Shown one piece after another: positions 12,909 to 26,377 of a stretch of 64,000 bases of DNA. The stretch spans positions 186,001 through 250,000 of the forward strand of contig CANTFK010000785.1 of assembly GCA_947646735.1 (NCBI GenBank), read 5' to 3'. The position numbers were made by a program, and so were the translations under genes. This stretch comes from Peronospora farinosa. Its lineage: Eukaryota > Oomycota > Peronosporomycetes > Peronosporales > Peronosporaceae. Below the pieces are notes generated by a model. The model searched no databases and had not been told where the DNA came from. It worked only from the letters and a program-made list of their open reading frames with translations. Positions within the stretch are counted from its first letter, which is position 1. Every line of letters begins with the position of its first letter.

Positions 12909-13742
12909 TTGAGACGGATTGGTTCGTTGGCGTGATCGTGCCAGAAAAATCGCCCAGGACAGTCAAATGCCAGGTGCCAGACACTTGTGACCCGTGGAAT
13001 ATCTGCCGTAAGGCACATGATGACCCGTGTTCGAAGAGGTATGCAGAGACCCAGATGAATTATCGTTTTCGCCGTTTGCATGCCGTTTGTTTCAGGTCTC
13101 TCCATTCGCTAGTATCAGAACTGCGTCACGTGGTAGTTGACGAGCCATGACTATTTTTAAACGAAGATACATGCCCGAATATTGTGATACTTGCCAAGAT
13201 GCGCGGCCTAAGCAAATACAGCCGAGTAGGCCAGGGTCATGTGTGTGCTTTGAGAGCTATCCCGAGATGCAGCTTTCCGTAATGTAGCTGGAGGAATTGA
13301 TGCGAACACGGTGTCCATGTAGCAACATGGTGTTGCCATCCACTATTGACTTTTTCTTTACAACAAACGTTTGTAATGAAGCTTACCATACGTTGCAGTC
13401 GGCTGGGTGGTCAGGATCGTCGTCACTACTATTTTTCACAGAACGTAAAGAATGTGAGACCGGTTCAAACGGAAGCTAATGCTACACGTTCTTTTGGTGG
13501 ACGCCAGGGTTACGAAGACAAGTGAAATTGGTCTTTTTGAAAGTGACGTGGGCATGATATCGAAATCTAGTGAAGGAGTAGTAAAATACAAGCTTGTCGA
13601 CCGTTGTTTTTGATGTAAGAGTCTACTCTTGAAGCGAGGTGCAAACCAGTGGTAGACGAAAGCATGTCATTTATTTCTTACAACAATATGAAATAGTGAG
13701 CAAACAACTCAATCAAAGAGAGGTGATAACGTATCACTTTGT

Positions 13743-15002
13743 TCACTCCGAACGAAGCATGCGGTATACGTTCTGACTTGCTGCGCCAGTTCCTGCGGTA
13801 CCGTATTCCGGGCTCGTTGCGTATGCGTCGGCTTTGGCTCCGCCATACTGCGTGACATTGTTGCCGTTCTTTGTAGTGCTAGCTCCAACTCTGCCGGCGG
13901 CATTTCCAGTGACCGTCCCCATGGGCGTTTTGCTCACGCTCGCTTTGACTCCTCCATTCTGCGACGTGGATGTGATTGTGTTCCCATTCGTCGATTTAGT
14001 AGCTCCACTCGGACCAGGGGCGGGTGTGGTGCCCATGCTCGTTCCGCTCACACTCGCTTTGACTCCGCCATAATCTGACTTGGATGCGATTGTGTTGCCA
14101 TTCGTCGGTGAGGTAGCTCTAGCCGGACCAAGAGCGGGTGTGGTGTACGTGTTTGTTCCGCTCACGCTCGCTTTGACTCCTCCATTCTGCGACGTGGATG
14201 TGATTGTGTTGCCTTCCGTCGACTTAGTAGCTCCACTCGGACCAGGGGCGGGTCCGGTGCCCATGTTCGTTCCGCTCACACTCGCTTTGGCTCCGCCATT
14301 CTGCGACGTGGATGTGATTGTGTTGCCATTTGTCGGTGAGGTAGCTCTAGCCGGACCAAGAGCGGGTGTGGTGCCCATGCTCGTTCCGCTCACACTCGCT
14401 TTGAATCCGCCATTATCTGACTTGGATGTGATTGTGTTGCCATTCGTCGTTGAGGTAGCTCCAGCCGGGCCGGCGACACCAAAACCGACATTGCCACCTG
14501 TACCGACACCAGAAACGCCACCGATATTGCCACCGACACCGGGACCGGCACCAACACCGACATTGCCATTGACACCGACATTGCCATTGACACCGCGCCC
14601 GGCACCAACACCAGCACCAAAATTGCCACCGACACCAGGAATGCCACCAACACCAATACCACCGACACCAACATTGCCGCCGACGCCGAAATTGCCACCA
14701 ACACCAGAAGTTCCGCCAAGACCAGCCGTTCCACCGATACCAGTGACACCGTACCCGTTACCGATCCCCCCACCGCTCACTCCAGTACCGTAGCCGACGC
14801 CGACACCATGTCCGCCATAAGCGCCACCATAAGCGCCACCTCGTCTGTATGCTCCATCTCCAGCTCCGTAGCCAGCACCGCCACCTTGCATACCCATGCC
14901 AAGGAGTCCGAACGTCTAGGCGGCCTCTATCTCAGCGTATGCACCGTTTGAAAGTGCCACGACGGCGAGGCACACGGCACTGAACTTGCTGCTGGTGAAC
15001 AT
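13743..15002 (-). pseudogene. Array copy 8, otherwise open but TAG at codon 29
   Basis: The frame spans 419 codons with five modules and appears identical in module order to intact copy 7, but codon 29 is TAG. Copies 7 and 8 therefore differ in coding status essentially by one C-to-T change, which makes this the cleanest pair for judging when and how the stop spread. The spacer upstream of this copy (15,100-15,420) carries several unique substitutions and an insertion near 15,400. Confidence 0.75.
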
Positions 15003-15740
15003 CGTTGGAGTTGCTTGTTCGTTAAAGTCTTGTATTGCACACGAGCTGCTGGATGGATGTTAGCTCGAGTGAGAAAGATTGGAAATGAATTTGAGACGGA
15101 TTGGTTCGTTAGCGTGATAGTGCCAGAAAAATCGCCCAGGACAGTCAAATGCCAGGTGCCAGACAGTTGTGACCCGTGGAATATCTGCCGTGAGGCACAT
15201 GATGACCCGTGTTCGAAGAGGTATGCAGAGACCCAGATGAATTATCGTTTTCGCCGTTTGCATGCCGTTTTTTTCAGGTCTCTCCATTCGCTAGTATCAG
15301 AACTGCGTCACGTGGTAGTTGACGAGCCATGACTATTTTTAAACGAAGATACATGCCCGAATATTGTGATACTTGCCATGAAGCGCGGCCTAAAGCAAAT
15401 ACTAAGTTAATGTGGCGAGTAGGCCAGGGTCATGTGTGTGCTTTGAGAGCTATCCCGAGATGCAGCTTTCCGTAATGTAGCTGGAGGAATTGATGCGAAC
15501 ACGGTGTCCATGTAGCAACATGGTGTTGCCATCCACTATTGACTTTTTCTTTACAACAAACGTTTGTAATGAAGCTTACCATACGTTGCAGTCGGCTGGG
15601 TGGTCAGGATCGTCGTCACTACTACTTTTCACAGAACGTGAAGAATGTGAGACCGGTTCAAACAGAAGCTAATGCTACACGTTCTTTTGGTGGAAGCCAG
15701 GGTTACGAAGACAAGTGAAATCGGTCTTTTTGAAAGTGAC

Positions 15741-16084
15741 GTGGGCATGAGATCAAAATCTAGTGAAGGAGTAGTAAAATACAAGCTTGTCGACCGTTGT
15801 TTTTGATGTAAGAGTCTACTCTTGAAGCGAGGTGCAAACCAGTGGTAGACGAAAAGCAGTCATTTATTTCTTACAACAATATGAAATAGTGAGCAAACAA
15901 CTTAATCAAAGAGTGGGCATGAGATCGAAATCTAGTGAAGGAGTAGTAAAATACAAGCTTGTCGACCGTTGTTTTTGATGTAAGAGTCTACTCTTGAAGC
16001 GAGGTGCAAACCAGTGGTAGACGAAAGCATGTCATTTATTTCTTACAACAATATGAAATAGTGAGCAAACAACTCAATCAAAGA
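15741..16084. repeat. 172-bp tandem duplication inside an array spacer
   Basis: The segment beginning gtgggcatgagatc at 15741 is repeated at 15913 with a few differences (aaaatc against gaaatc, aacttaatc against aactcaatc). It covers the region just downstream of copy 9 on the minus strand. It accounts for much of the unusual 2316-bp spacing between copies 8 and 9. Confidence 0.85.
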
Positions 16085-16108
16085 GAGGTGATAAACGTAT
16101 CACTTTGT

Positions 16109-17318
16109 TCACTCCGAACGAAGCATGCGGTATACGTTCTGACTTGCTGCGCCAGTTCCTGCGGTACCGTATTCCGGGCTCGTTGCGTATGCGTCGGCTT
16201 TGGCTCCGCCATACTGCGTGACATTGTTGCCGTTCTTTGTAGTGCTAGCTCCAACTCTGCCGGCGGCATTTCCAGTGACCGTCCCCATGGGCGTTTTGCT
16301 CACGCTCGCTTTGACTCCTCCATTCTGCGACGTGGATGTGATTGTGTTCCCATTCGTCGATTTAGTAGCTCCACTCGGACCAGGGGCGGGTGTGGTGCCC
16401 ATGCTCGTTCCGCTCACACTCGCTTTGACTCCGCCATAATCTGACTTGGATGCGATTGTGTTGCCATTCGTCGGTGAGGTAGCTCTAGCCGGACCAAGAG
16501 CGGGTGTGGTGTACGTGTTTGTTCCGCTCACGCTCGCTTTGACTCCTCCATTCTGCGACGTGGATGTGATTGTGTTGCCTTCCGTCGACTTAGTAGCTCC
16601 ACTCGGACCAGGGGCGGGTCCGGTGCCCATGTTCGTTCCGCTCACACTCGCTTTGGCTCCGCCATTCTGCGACGTGGATGTGATTGTGTTGCCATTTGTC
16701 GGTGAGGTAGCTCTAGCCGGACCAAGAGCGGGTGTGGTGCCCATGCTCGTTCCGCTCACACTCGCTTTGAATCCGCCATTATCTGACTTGGATGTGATTG
16801 TGTTGCCATTCGTCGTTGAGGTAGCTCCAGCCGGGCCGGCGACACCAAAGCCGACATTGCCACCTGTACCGACACCAGAAACGCCACCGTTATTGCCACC
16901 AACCGACACCGCGCCCGGCACCAACACCAGCACCAAAATTGCCACCGACACCAGGAATGCCACCAACACCAATACCACCGACACCAACATTGCCGCCGAC
17001 GCCGAAATTGCCACCAACACCAGAAGTTCCGCCAAGACCAGCCGTTCCACCGATACCAGTGACACCGTACCCGTTACCGATCCCCCCACCGCTCACTCCA
17101 GTACCGTAGCCGACGCCGACACCATGTCCGCCATAAGCGCCACCATAAGCGCCACCTCGTCTGTATGCTCCATCTCCAGCTCCGTAGCCAGCACCGCCAC
17201 CTTGCATACCCATGCCAAGGAGTCCGAACGTCTGGGCGGCCTCTATCTCAGCGTATGCACCGTTTGAAAGTGCCACGACGGCGAGGCACACGGCACTGAA
17301 CTTGCTGCTGGTGAACAT
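16109..17318 (-). pseudogene. Array copy 9, good start, frameshifting deletion in glycine-rich part
   Basis: Gln29 and the signal peptide are intact from 17318. A deletion near 16,893-16,908 removes the GVNGNVGVNGN repeats and joins the two sides out of frame, so translation ends at 16890 after 142 residues. Five modules remain downstream to the ancestral stop at 16109. Copy 15 has nearly the same deletion joint, differing by one base, although it carries TAG at codon 29. The joint must have been shared by exchange between units. Confidence 0.75.
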
Positions 17319-18241
17319 CGTTGGAGTTGCTTGTTCGTTAAAGTCTTGTATTGCACACGAGCTGCTGGATGGATGTTAGCTCGAGTGAGAAAGATTGGAA
17401 ATGAATTTGAGACGGATTGGTTCGTTGGCGTGATCGTGCCAGAAAAATCGCCCAGGACAGTCAAATGCCAGGTGCCAGACACTTGTGACCCGTGGAATAT
17501 CTGCCGTAAGGCACATGATGACCCGTGTTCGAAGAGGTATGCAGAGACCCAGATGAATTATCGTTTTCGCCGTTTGCATGCCGTTTGTTTCAGGTCTCTC
17601 CATTCGCTAGTATCAGAACTGCGTCACGTGGTAGTTGACGAGCCATGACTATTTTTAAACGAAGATACATGCCCGAATATTGTGATACTTGCCATGAAGC
17701 GCGGCCTAAGCAAATATAGCCGAGTAGGCCAGGGTCATGTGTGTGCTTTGAGAGCTATCCCGAGATGCAGCTTTCCGTAATGTAGCTGGAGGAATTGATG
17801 CGAACACGGTGTCTATGTAGCAACATGGTGTTGCCATCCACTATTGACTTTTTCTTTACAACAAACGTTTGTAATGAAGCTTACCATACGTTGCAGTCGG
17901 CTGGGTGGTCAGGATCGTCGTCACTACTATTTTTCACAGAACGTGAAGAATGTGAGACCGGTTCAAACGGAAGCTAATGCTACACGTTCTTTTGGTGGAC
18001 GCCAGGGTTACGAAGACAAGTGAAATCGGTCTTTTTGAAAGTGACGTGGGCATGAGATCAAAATCTAGTGAAGGAGTAGTAAAATACAAGCTTGTCGACC
18101 GTTGTTTTTGATGTAAGAGTCTACTCTTGAAGCGAGGTGCAAACCAGTGGTAGACGAAAGCATGTCATTTATTTCTTACAACAATATGAAATAGTGAGCA
18201 AACAACTCAATCAAAGAGAGGTGATAAACGTATCACTTTGT

Positions 18242-19144
18242 TCACTCCGAACGAAGCATGCGGTATACGTTCTGACTTGCTGCGCCAGTTCCTGCGGTAC
18301 CGTATTCCGGGCTCGTTGCGTATGCGTCGGCTCTGGCTCCGCCATACTGCGTGACATTGTTGCCGTTCTTTGTAGTGCTAGCTCCAACTCTGCCGGCGGC
18401 ATTTCCAGTGACCGTCCCCATGGGCGTTTTGCTCACGCTCGCTTTGACTCCTCCATTCTGCGACGTGGATGTGATTGTGTTCCCATTCGTCGATTTAGTA
18501 GCTCCACTCGGACCAGGGGCGGGTGTGGTGCCCATGCTCGTTCCGCTCACACTCGCTTTGACTCCGCCATAATCTGACTTGGATGCGATTGTGTTGCCAT
18601 TCGTCGTTGAGGTAGCTCCAGCCGGGCCGGCGACACCAAAACCGACATTGCCACCTGTACCGACACCAGAAACGCCACCGATATTGCCACCGACACTGGG
18701 ACCGGCACCAAACACACCGACATTGCCATTGACACCGCGCCCGGCACCAACACCAGCACCAAAATTGCCACCGACACCAGGAATGCCACCAACACCAATA
18801 CCACCGACACCAACATTGCCGCCGACGCCGAAATTGCCACCAACACCAGAAGTTCCGCCAAGACCAGCCGTTCCACCGATACCAGTGACACCGTACCCGT
18901 TACCGATCCCCCCACCGCTCACTCCAGTACCGTAGCCGACGCCGACACCATGTCCGCCATAAGCGCCACTATAAGCGCCACCTCGTCTGTATGCTCCATC
19001 TCCAGCTCCGTAGCCAGCACCGCCACCTTGCATACCCATGCCAAGGAGTCCGAACGTCTGGGCGGCCTCTATCTCAGCGTATGCACCGTTTGAAAGTGCT
19101 GCGACGGCGAGGCACACGGCACTGAACTTGCTGCTGGTGAACAT
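18242..19144 (-). CDS. Array copy 10, intact secreted glycine-rich protein (300 aa)
   Basis: This is the second fully open member and the shortest. It has the same signal peptide (with Val14 or its neighbour changed to Ala), Gln29 as CAG, a shortened glycine-rich part with a novel NVGVFGAGPS joint near 18,705-18,720, and only two 38-residue modules before the common C-terminus. The joint keeps the frame. Copy 11 has the same joint but is two bases shorter and therefore frameshifted. The product is predicted to be secreted and structural, by composition only. Confidence 0.8.
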   Translation of the reverse strand: MFTSSKFSAVCLAVAALSNGAYAEIEAAQTFGLLGMGMQGGGAGYGAGDGAYRRGGAYSGAYGGHGVGVGYGTGVSGGGIGNGYGVTGIGGTAGLGGTSGVGGNFGVGGNVGVGGIGVGGIPGVGGNFGAGVGAGRGVNGNVGVFGAGPSVGGNIGGVSGVGTGGNVGFGVAGPAGATSTTNGNTIASKSDYGGVKASVSGTSMGTTPAPGPSGATKSTNGNTITSTSQNGGVKASVSKTPMGTVTGNAAGRVGASTTKNGNNVTQYGGARADAYATSPEYGTAGTGAASQNVYRMLRSE

Positions 19145-20068
19145 CGTTGGAGTTGCTTGTTCGTTAAAGTCTTGTATTGCACACGAGCTGCTGGATGGAT
19201 GTTAGCTCGAGTGAGAAAGATTGGAAATGAATTTGAGACGGATTGGTTCGTTAGCGTGATCGTGCCAAGAAAAATCGCCCAGGACAGTCAAATGCCAGGT
19301 GCCAGACACTTGTGACCCGTGGAACATCTGCCGTGAGGCACATGATGACCCGTGTTCGAAGAGGTATGCAGAGACCCAGATGAATTATCGTTTTCGCCGT
19401 TTGCATGCCGTTTGTTTCAGGTCTCTCCATTCGCTAGTATCAGAACTGCGTCACGTGGTAGTTGACGAGCCATGACTATTTTTAAACGAAGATACATGCC
19501 CGAATATTGTGATACTTGCCAAGATGCGCGGCCTAAGCAAATACAGCCGAGTAGGCCAGGGTCATGTGTGTGCTTTGAGAGCTATCCCGAGATGCAGCTT
19601 TCCGTAATGTAGCTGGAGGAATTGATGCGAACACGGTGTCCATGTAGCAACATGGTGTTGCCATCCACTATTGACTTTTTCTTTACAACAAACGTTTGTA
19701 ATGAAGCTTACCATACGTTGCAGTCGGCTGGGTGGTCAGGATCGTCGTCACTACTATTTTTCACAGAACGTAAAGAATGTGAGACCGGTTCAAACGGAAG
19801 CTAATGCTACACGTTCTTTTGGTGGACGCCAGGGTTACGAAGACAAGTGAAATCGGTCTTTTTGAAAGTGACGTGGGCATGAGATCGAAATCTAGTGAAG
19901 GAGTAGTAAAATACAAGCTTGTCGACCGTTGTTTTTGATGTAAGAGTCTACTCTTGAAGCGAGGTGCAAACCAGTGGTAGACGAAAGCATGTCATTTATT
20001 TCTTACAACAATATGAAATAGTGAGCAAACAACTCAATCAAAGAGAGGTGATAAACGTATCACTTTGT

Positions 20069-21311
20069 TCACTCCGAACGAAGCATGCGGTATACGTTCT
20101 GACTTGCTGCGCCAGTTCCTGCGGTACCGTATTCCGGGGTCGTTGCGTATGCGTCGGCTTTGGCTCCGCCATACTGCGTGACATTGTTGCCGTTCTTTGT
20201 AGTGCTAGCTCCAACTCTGCCGGCGGCATTTCCAGTGACCGTCCCCATGGGCGTTTTGCTCACGCTCGCTTTGACTCCTCCATTCTGCGACGTGGATGTG
20301 ATTGTGTTCCCATTCGTCGATTTAGTAGCTCCACTCGGACCAGGGGCGGGTGTGGTGCCCATGCTCGTTCCGCTCACACTCGCTTTGACTCCGCCATAAT
20401 CTGACTTGGATGCGATTGTGTTGCCATTCGTCGGTGAGGTAGCTCTAGCCGGACCAAGAGCGGGTGTGGTGTACGTGTTTGTTCCGCTCACGCTCGCTTT
20501 GACTCCTCCATTCTGCGACGTGGATGTGATTGTGTTCCCATTCGTCGATTTAGTAGCTCCACTCGGACCAGGGGCGGGTGTGGTGCCCATGCTCGTTCCG
20601 CTCACACTCGCTTTGACTCCGCCATAATCTGACTTGGATGCGATTGTGTTGCCATTTGTCGGTGAGGTAGCTCTAGCCGGACCAAGAGCGGGTGTGGTGT
20701 ACGTGTTCGTTCCGCTCACACTCGCTTTGAATCCGCCATTATCTGACTTGGATGTGATTGTGTTGCCATTCGTCGTTGAGGTAGCTCCAGCCGGGCCGGC
20801 GACACCAAAACCGACATTGCCACCTGTACCGACACCAGAAACGCCACCGATATTGCCACCGACACTGGGACCGGCACCAAACACCGACATTGCCATTGAC
20901 ACCGCGCCCGGCACCAACACCAGCACCAAAATTGCCACCGACACCAGGAATGCCACCAACACCAATACCACCGACACCAACATTGCCGCCGACGCCGAAA
21001 TTGCCACCAACACCAGAAGTTCCGCCAAGACCAGCCGTTCCACCGATACCAGTGACACCGTACCCGTTACCGATCCCCCCACCGCTCACTCCAGTACCGT
21101 AGCCGACGCCGACACCATGTCCGCCATAAGCGCCACCATAAGCGCCACCTCGTCTGTATGCTCCATCTCCAGCTCCGTAGCCAGCACCGCCACCTTGCAT
21201 ACCCATGCCAAGGAGTCCGAACGTCTGGGCGGCCTCTATCTCAGCGTATGCACCGTTTGAAAGTGCCACGACGGCGAGGCACACGGCACTGAACTTGCTG
21301 CTGGTGAACAT
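20069..21311 (-). pseudogene. Array copy 11, good start, 2-bp frameshift in glycine-rich part
   Basis: The signal peptide and Gln29 are intact. Near 20,876-20,886 the joint seen in copy 10 lacks one CA unit (ccaaacaccg against ccaaacacaccg), so the frame ends at 20739 after 190 residues with a Trp/Arg-rich foreign tail. Downstream lie five modules, including a duplicated TNTYTT-type pair, up to the ancestral stop at 20069. Confidence 0.75.
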
Positions 21312-22234
21312 CGTTGGAGTTGCTTGTTCGTTAAAGTCTTGTATTGCACACGAGCTGCTGGATGGATGTTAGCTCGAGTGAGAAAGATTGGAAATGAATT
21401 TGAGACGGATTGGTTCGTTGGCGTGATCGTGCCAGAAAAATCGCCCAGGACAGTCAAATGCCAGGTGCCAGACACTTGTGACCCGTGGAATATCTGCCGT
21501 AAGGCACATGATGACCCGTGTTCGAAGAGGTATGCAGAGACCCAGATGAAGTATCGTTTTCGCCGTTTGCATGCCGTTTTTTTCAGGTCTCTCCATTCGC
21601 TAGTATCAGAACTGCGTCACGTGGTAGTTGACGAGCCATGACTATTTTTAAACGAAGATACATGCCCGAATATTGTGATACTTGCCATGAAGCGCGGCCT
21701 AAGCAAATATAGCCGAGTAGGCCAGGGTCATGTGTGTGCTTTGAGAGCTATCCCGAGATGCAGCTTTCCGTAATGTAGCTGGAGGAATTGATGCGAACAC
21801 GGTGTCCATGTAGCAACATGGTGTTGCCATCCACTATTGACTTTTTCTTTACAACAAACGTTTGTAATGAAGCTTACCACACGTTGCAGTCGGCTGGGTG
21901 GTCAGGATCGTCGTCACTACTATTTTTCACAGAACGTGAAGAATGTGAGACCGGTTCAAACGGAAGCTAATGCTACACGTTCTTTTGGTGGACGCCAGGG
22001 TTACGAAGACAAGTGAAATCGGTCTTTTTGAAAGTGACGTGGGCATGAGATCAAAATCTAGTGAAGGAGTAGTAAAATACAAGCTTGTCGACCGTTGTTT
22101 TTGATGTAAGAGTCTACTCTTGAAGCGAGGTGCAAACCAGTGGTAGACGAAAGCATGTCATTTATTTCTTACAACAATATGAAATAGTGAGCAAACAACT
22201 CAATCAAAGAGAGGTGATAAACGTATCACTTTGT

Positions 22235-23382
22235 TCACTCCGAACGAAGCATGCGGTATACGTTCTGACTTGCTGCGCCAGTTCCTGCGGTACCGTATTC
22301 CGGGCTCGTTGCGTATGCGTCGGCTTTGGCTCCGCCATACTGCGTGACATTGTTGCCGTTCTTTGTAGTGCTAGCTCCAACTCTGCCGGCGGCATTTCCA
22401 GTGACCGTCCCCATGGGCGTTTTGCTCACGCTCGCTTTGACTCCTCCATTCTGCGACGTGGATGTGATTGTGTTCCCATTCGTCGATTTAGTAGCTCCAC
22501 TCGGACCAGGGGCGGGTGTGGTGCCCATGCTCGTTCCGCTCACACTCGCTTTGACTCCGCCATAATCTGACTTGGATGCGATTGTGTTGCCATTCGTCGG
22601 TGAGGTAGCTCTAGCCGGACCAAGAGCGGGTGTGGTGCCCATGCTCGTTCCGCTCACACTCGCTTTGAATCCGCCATTCTGCGACGTGGATGTGATTGTG
22701 TTGCCATTTGTCGGTGAGGTAGCTCTAGCCGGACCAGGGGCGGGTCCGGTGCCCATGTTCGTTCCGCTCACACTCGCTTTGAATCCGCCATTATCTGACT
22801 TGGATGTGATTGTGTTGCCATTCGTCGTTAAGGTAGCTCCAGCCGGGCCGGCGACACCAAAACCGACATTGCCACCTGTACCGACACCAGAAACGCCACC
22901 GATATTGCCACCGACACCGGGACCGGCACCAACACCGACACCTGCACCATTACACCGATATTGCCATTGACACCGCGCCCGGCACCAACACCAGCACCAA
23001 AATTGCCACCGACACCAGGAATGCCACCAACACCAATACCACCGACACCAACATTGCCGCCGACGCCGAAATTGCCACCAACACCAGAAGTTCCGCCAAG
23101 ACCAGCCGTTCCACCGATACCAGTGACACCGTACCCGTTACCGATCCCCCCACCGCTCACTCCAGTACCGTAGCCGACGCCGACACCATGTCCGCCATAA
23201 GCGCCACCATAAGCGCCACCTCGTCTGTATGCTCCATCTCCAGCTCCGTAGCCAGCACCGCCACCTTGCATACCCATGCCAAGGAGTCTGAACGTCTAGG
23301 CGGCCTCTATCTCAGCGTATGCACCGTTTGAAAGTGCCACGACGGCGAGGCACACGGCACTGAACTTGCTGCTGGTGAACAT
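22235..23382 (-). pseudogene. Array copy 12, TAG at codon 29 plus frameshift
   Basis: Codon 29 is TAG. In addition, an aberrant joint near 22,940-22,965 (cacctgcaccattacaccg) shifts the frame, so the glycine-rich frame continues into Val/Ser-rich foreign sequence and ends at 22828. The four C-terminal modules remain open to 22235. The duplicated cacctgcacc element links this copy to copy 2, which has the same CCTGCACC variant. Confidence 0.75.
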
Positions 23383-24307
23383 CGTTGGAGTTGCTTGTTC
23401 GTTAAAGTCTTGTATTGCACACGAGCTGCTGGATGGATGTTAGCTCGAGTGAGAAAGATTGGAAATGAATTTGAGACGGATTGGTTCGTTGGCGTGATCG
23501 TGCCAGAAAAATCGCCCAGGACAGTCAAATGCCAGGTGCCAGACACTTGTGACCCGTGGAATATCTGCCGTAAGGCACATGATGACTCGTGTTCGAAGAG
23601 GTATGCAGAGACCCAGATGAAGTATCGTTTTCGCCGTTTGCATGCCGTTTTTTTTCAGGTCTCTCCATTCGCTAGTATCAGAACTGCGTCACGTGGTAGT
23701 TGACGAGCCATGACTATTTTTAAACGAAGATACATGCCCGAATATTGTGATACTTGCCAAGATGCGCGGCCTAAGCAAATACAGCCGAGTAGGCCAGGGT
23801 CATGTGTGTGCTTTGAGAGCTATCCCGAGATGCAGCTTTCCGTAATGTAGCTGGAGGAATTGATGCGAACACGGTGTCCATGTAGCAACATGGTGTTGCC
23901 ATCCACTATTGACTTTTTCTTTACAACAAACGTTTGTAATGAAGCTTACCACACGTTGCAGTCGGCTGGGTGGTCAGGATCGTCGTCACTACTATTTTTC
24001 ACAGAACGTAAAGAATGTGAGACCGGTTCAAACGGAAGCTAATGCTACACGTTCTTTTGGTGGACGCCAGGGTTACGAAGACAAGTGAAATCGGTCTTTT
24101 TGAAAGTGACGTGGGCATGAGATCGAAATCTAGTGAAGGAGTAGTAAAATACAAGCTTGTCGACCGTTGTTTTTGATGTAAGAGTCTACTCTTGAAGCGA
24201 GGTGCAAACCAGTGGTAGACGAAAAGCAGTACATTTATTTCTTACAACAATATGAAATAGTGAGCAAACAACTCAATCAAAGAGAGGTGATAAACGTATC
24301 ACTTTGT

Positions 24308-25453
24308 TCACTCCGAACGAAGCATGCGGTATACGTTCTGACTTGCTGCGCCAGTTCCTGCGGTACCGTATTCCGGGCTCGTTGCGTATGCGTCGGCTTT
24401 GGCTCCGCCATACTGCGTGACATTGTTGCCGTTCTTTGTAGTGCTAGCTCCAACTCTGCCGGCGGCATTTCCAGTGACCGTCCCCATGGGCGTTTTGCTC
24501 ACGCTCGCTTTGACTCCTCCATTCTGCGACGTGGATGTGATTGTGTTCCCATTCGTCGATTTAGTAGCTCCACTCGGACCAGGGGCGGGTGTGGTGCCCA
24601 TGCTCGTTCCGCTCACACTCGCTTTGACTCCGCCATAATCTGACTTGGATGCGATTGTGTTGCCATTCGTCGGTGAGGTAGCTCTAGCCGGACCAAGAGC
24701 GGGTGTGGTGCCCATGCTCGTTCCGCTCACACTCGCTTTGAATCCGCCATTCTGCGACGTGGATGTGATTGTGTTGCCATTTGTCGGTGAGGTAGCTCTA
24801 GCCGGACCAGGGGCGGGTCCGGTGCCCATGTTCGTTCCGCTCACACTCGCTTTGAATCCGCCATTATCTGACTTGGATGTGATTGTGTTGCCATTCGTCG
24901 TTGAGGTAGCTCCAGCCGGGCCGGCGACACCAAAACCGACATTGCCACCTGTACCGACACCAGAAACGCCACCGATATTGCCACCGACACCGGGACCGGC
25001 ACCAACACCGACATTGCCATTGACACCGACATTGCCATTGACACCGCGCCCGGCACCAACACCAGCACCAAAATTGCCACCGACACCAGGAATGCCACCA
25101 ACACCAATACCACCGACACCAACATTGCCGCCGACGCCGAAATTGCCACCAACACCAGAAGTTCCGCCAAGACCAGCCGTTCCACCGATACCAGTGACAC
25201 CGTACCCGTTACCGATCCCCCCACCGCTCACTCCAGTACCGTAGCCGACGCCGACACCATGTCCGCCATAAGCGCCACCATAAGCGCCACCTCGTCTGTA
25301 TGCTCCATCTCCAGCTCCGTAGCCAGCACCGCCACCTTGCATACCCATGCCAAGGAGTCCGAACGTCTAGGCGGCCTCTATCTCAGCGTATGCACCGTTT
25401 GAAAGTGCCACGACGGCGAGGCACACGGCACTGAACTTGCTGCTGGTGAACAT
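24308..25453 (-). pseudogene. Array copy 13, otherwise open but TAG at codon 29
   Basis: The frame would give 381 residues with four modules, an intermediate module number between copies 4-6 (three) and 7-8 (five). TAG at codon 29 is the only visible lesion. Its module order matches that of the adjacent copy 12, and both units have the same spacing of 2071 bp, consistent with a recent duplication of one from the other followed by the frameshift in copy 12. Confidence 0.75.
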
Positions 25454-26377
25454 CGTTGGAGTTGCTTGTTCGTTAAAGTCTTGTATTGCACACGAGCTGC
25501 TGGATGGATGTTAGCTCGAGTGAGAAAGATTGGAAATGAATTTGAGACGGATTGGTTCGTTGGCGTGATCGTGCCAGAAAAATCGCCCAGGACAGTCAAA
25601 TGCCAGGTGCCAGACACTTGTGACCCGTGGAATATCTGCCGTAAGGCACATGATGACCCGTGTTCGAAGAGGTATGCAGAGACCCAGATGAATTATCGTT
25701 TTCGCCGTTTGCATGCCGTTTTGTTTCAGGTCTCTCCATTCGCTAGTATCAGAACTGCGTCACGTGGTAGTTGACGAGCCATGACTATTTTTAAACGAAG
25801 ATACATGCCCGAATATTGTGATACTTGCCAAGATGCGCGGCCTAAGCAAATACAGCCGAGTAGGCCAGGGTCATGTGTGTGCTTTGAGAGCTATCCCGAG
25901 ATGCAGCTTTCCGTAATGTAGCTGGAGGAATTGATGCGAACACGGTGTCCATGTAGCAACATGGTGTTGCCATCCACTATTGACTTTTTCTTTACAACAA
26001 ACGTTTGTAATGAAGCTTACCATACGTTGCAGTCGGCTGGGTGGTCAGGATCGTCGTCACTACTATTTTTCACAGAACGTAAAGAATGTGAGACCGGTTC
26101 AAACGGAAGCTAATGCTACACGTTCTTTTGGTGGACGCCAGGGTTACGAAGACAAGTGAAATCGGTCTTTTTGAAAGTGACGTGGGCATGAGATCGAAAT
26201 CTAGTGAAGGAGTAGTAAAATACAAGCTTGTCGACCGTTGTTTTTGATGTAAGAGTCTACTCTTGAAGCGAGGTGCAAACCAGTGGTAGACGAAAGCATG
26301 TCATTTATTTCTTACAACAATATGAAATAGTGAGCAAACAACTCAATCAAAGAGAGGTGATAAACGTATCACTTTGT

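Noticed and set aside
24645..25244. Long proline-rich plus-strand ORFs antisense to the array genes (for example 199-307 codons)
   Set aside because: They are the reverse of the Gly/Val/Asn-rich coding repeats. Their ends differ between units, and the minus frame has a signal peptide and promoter while the plus frame has neither.
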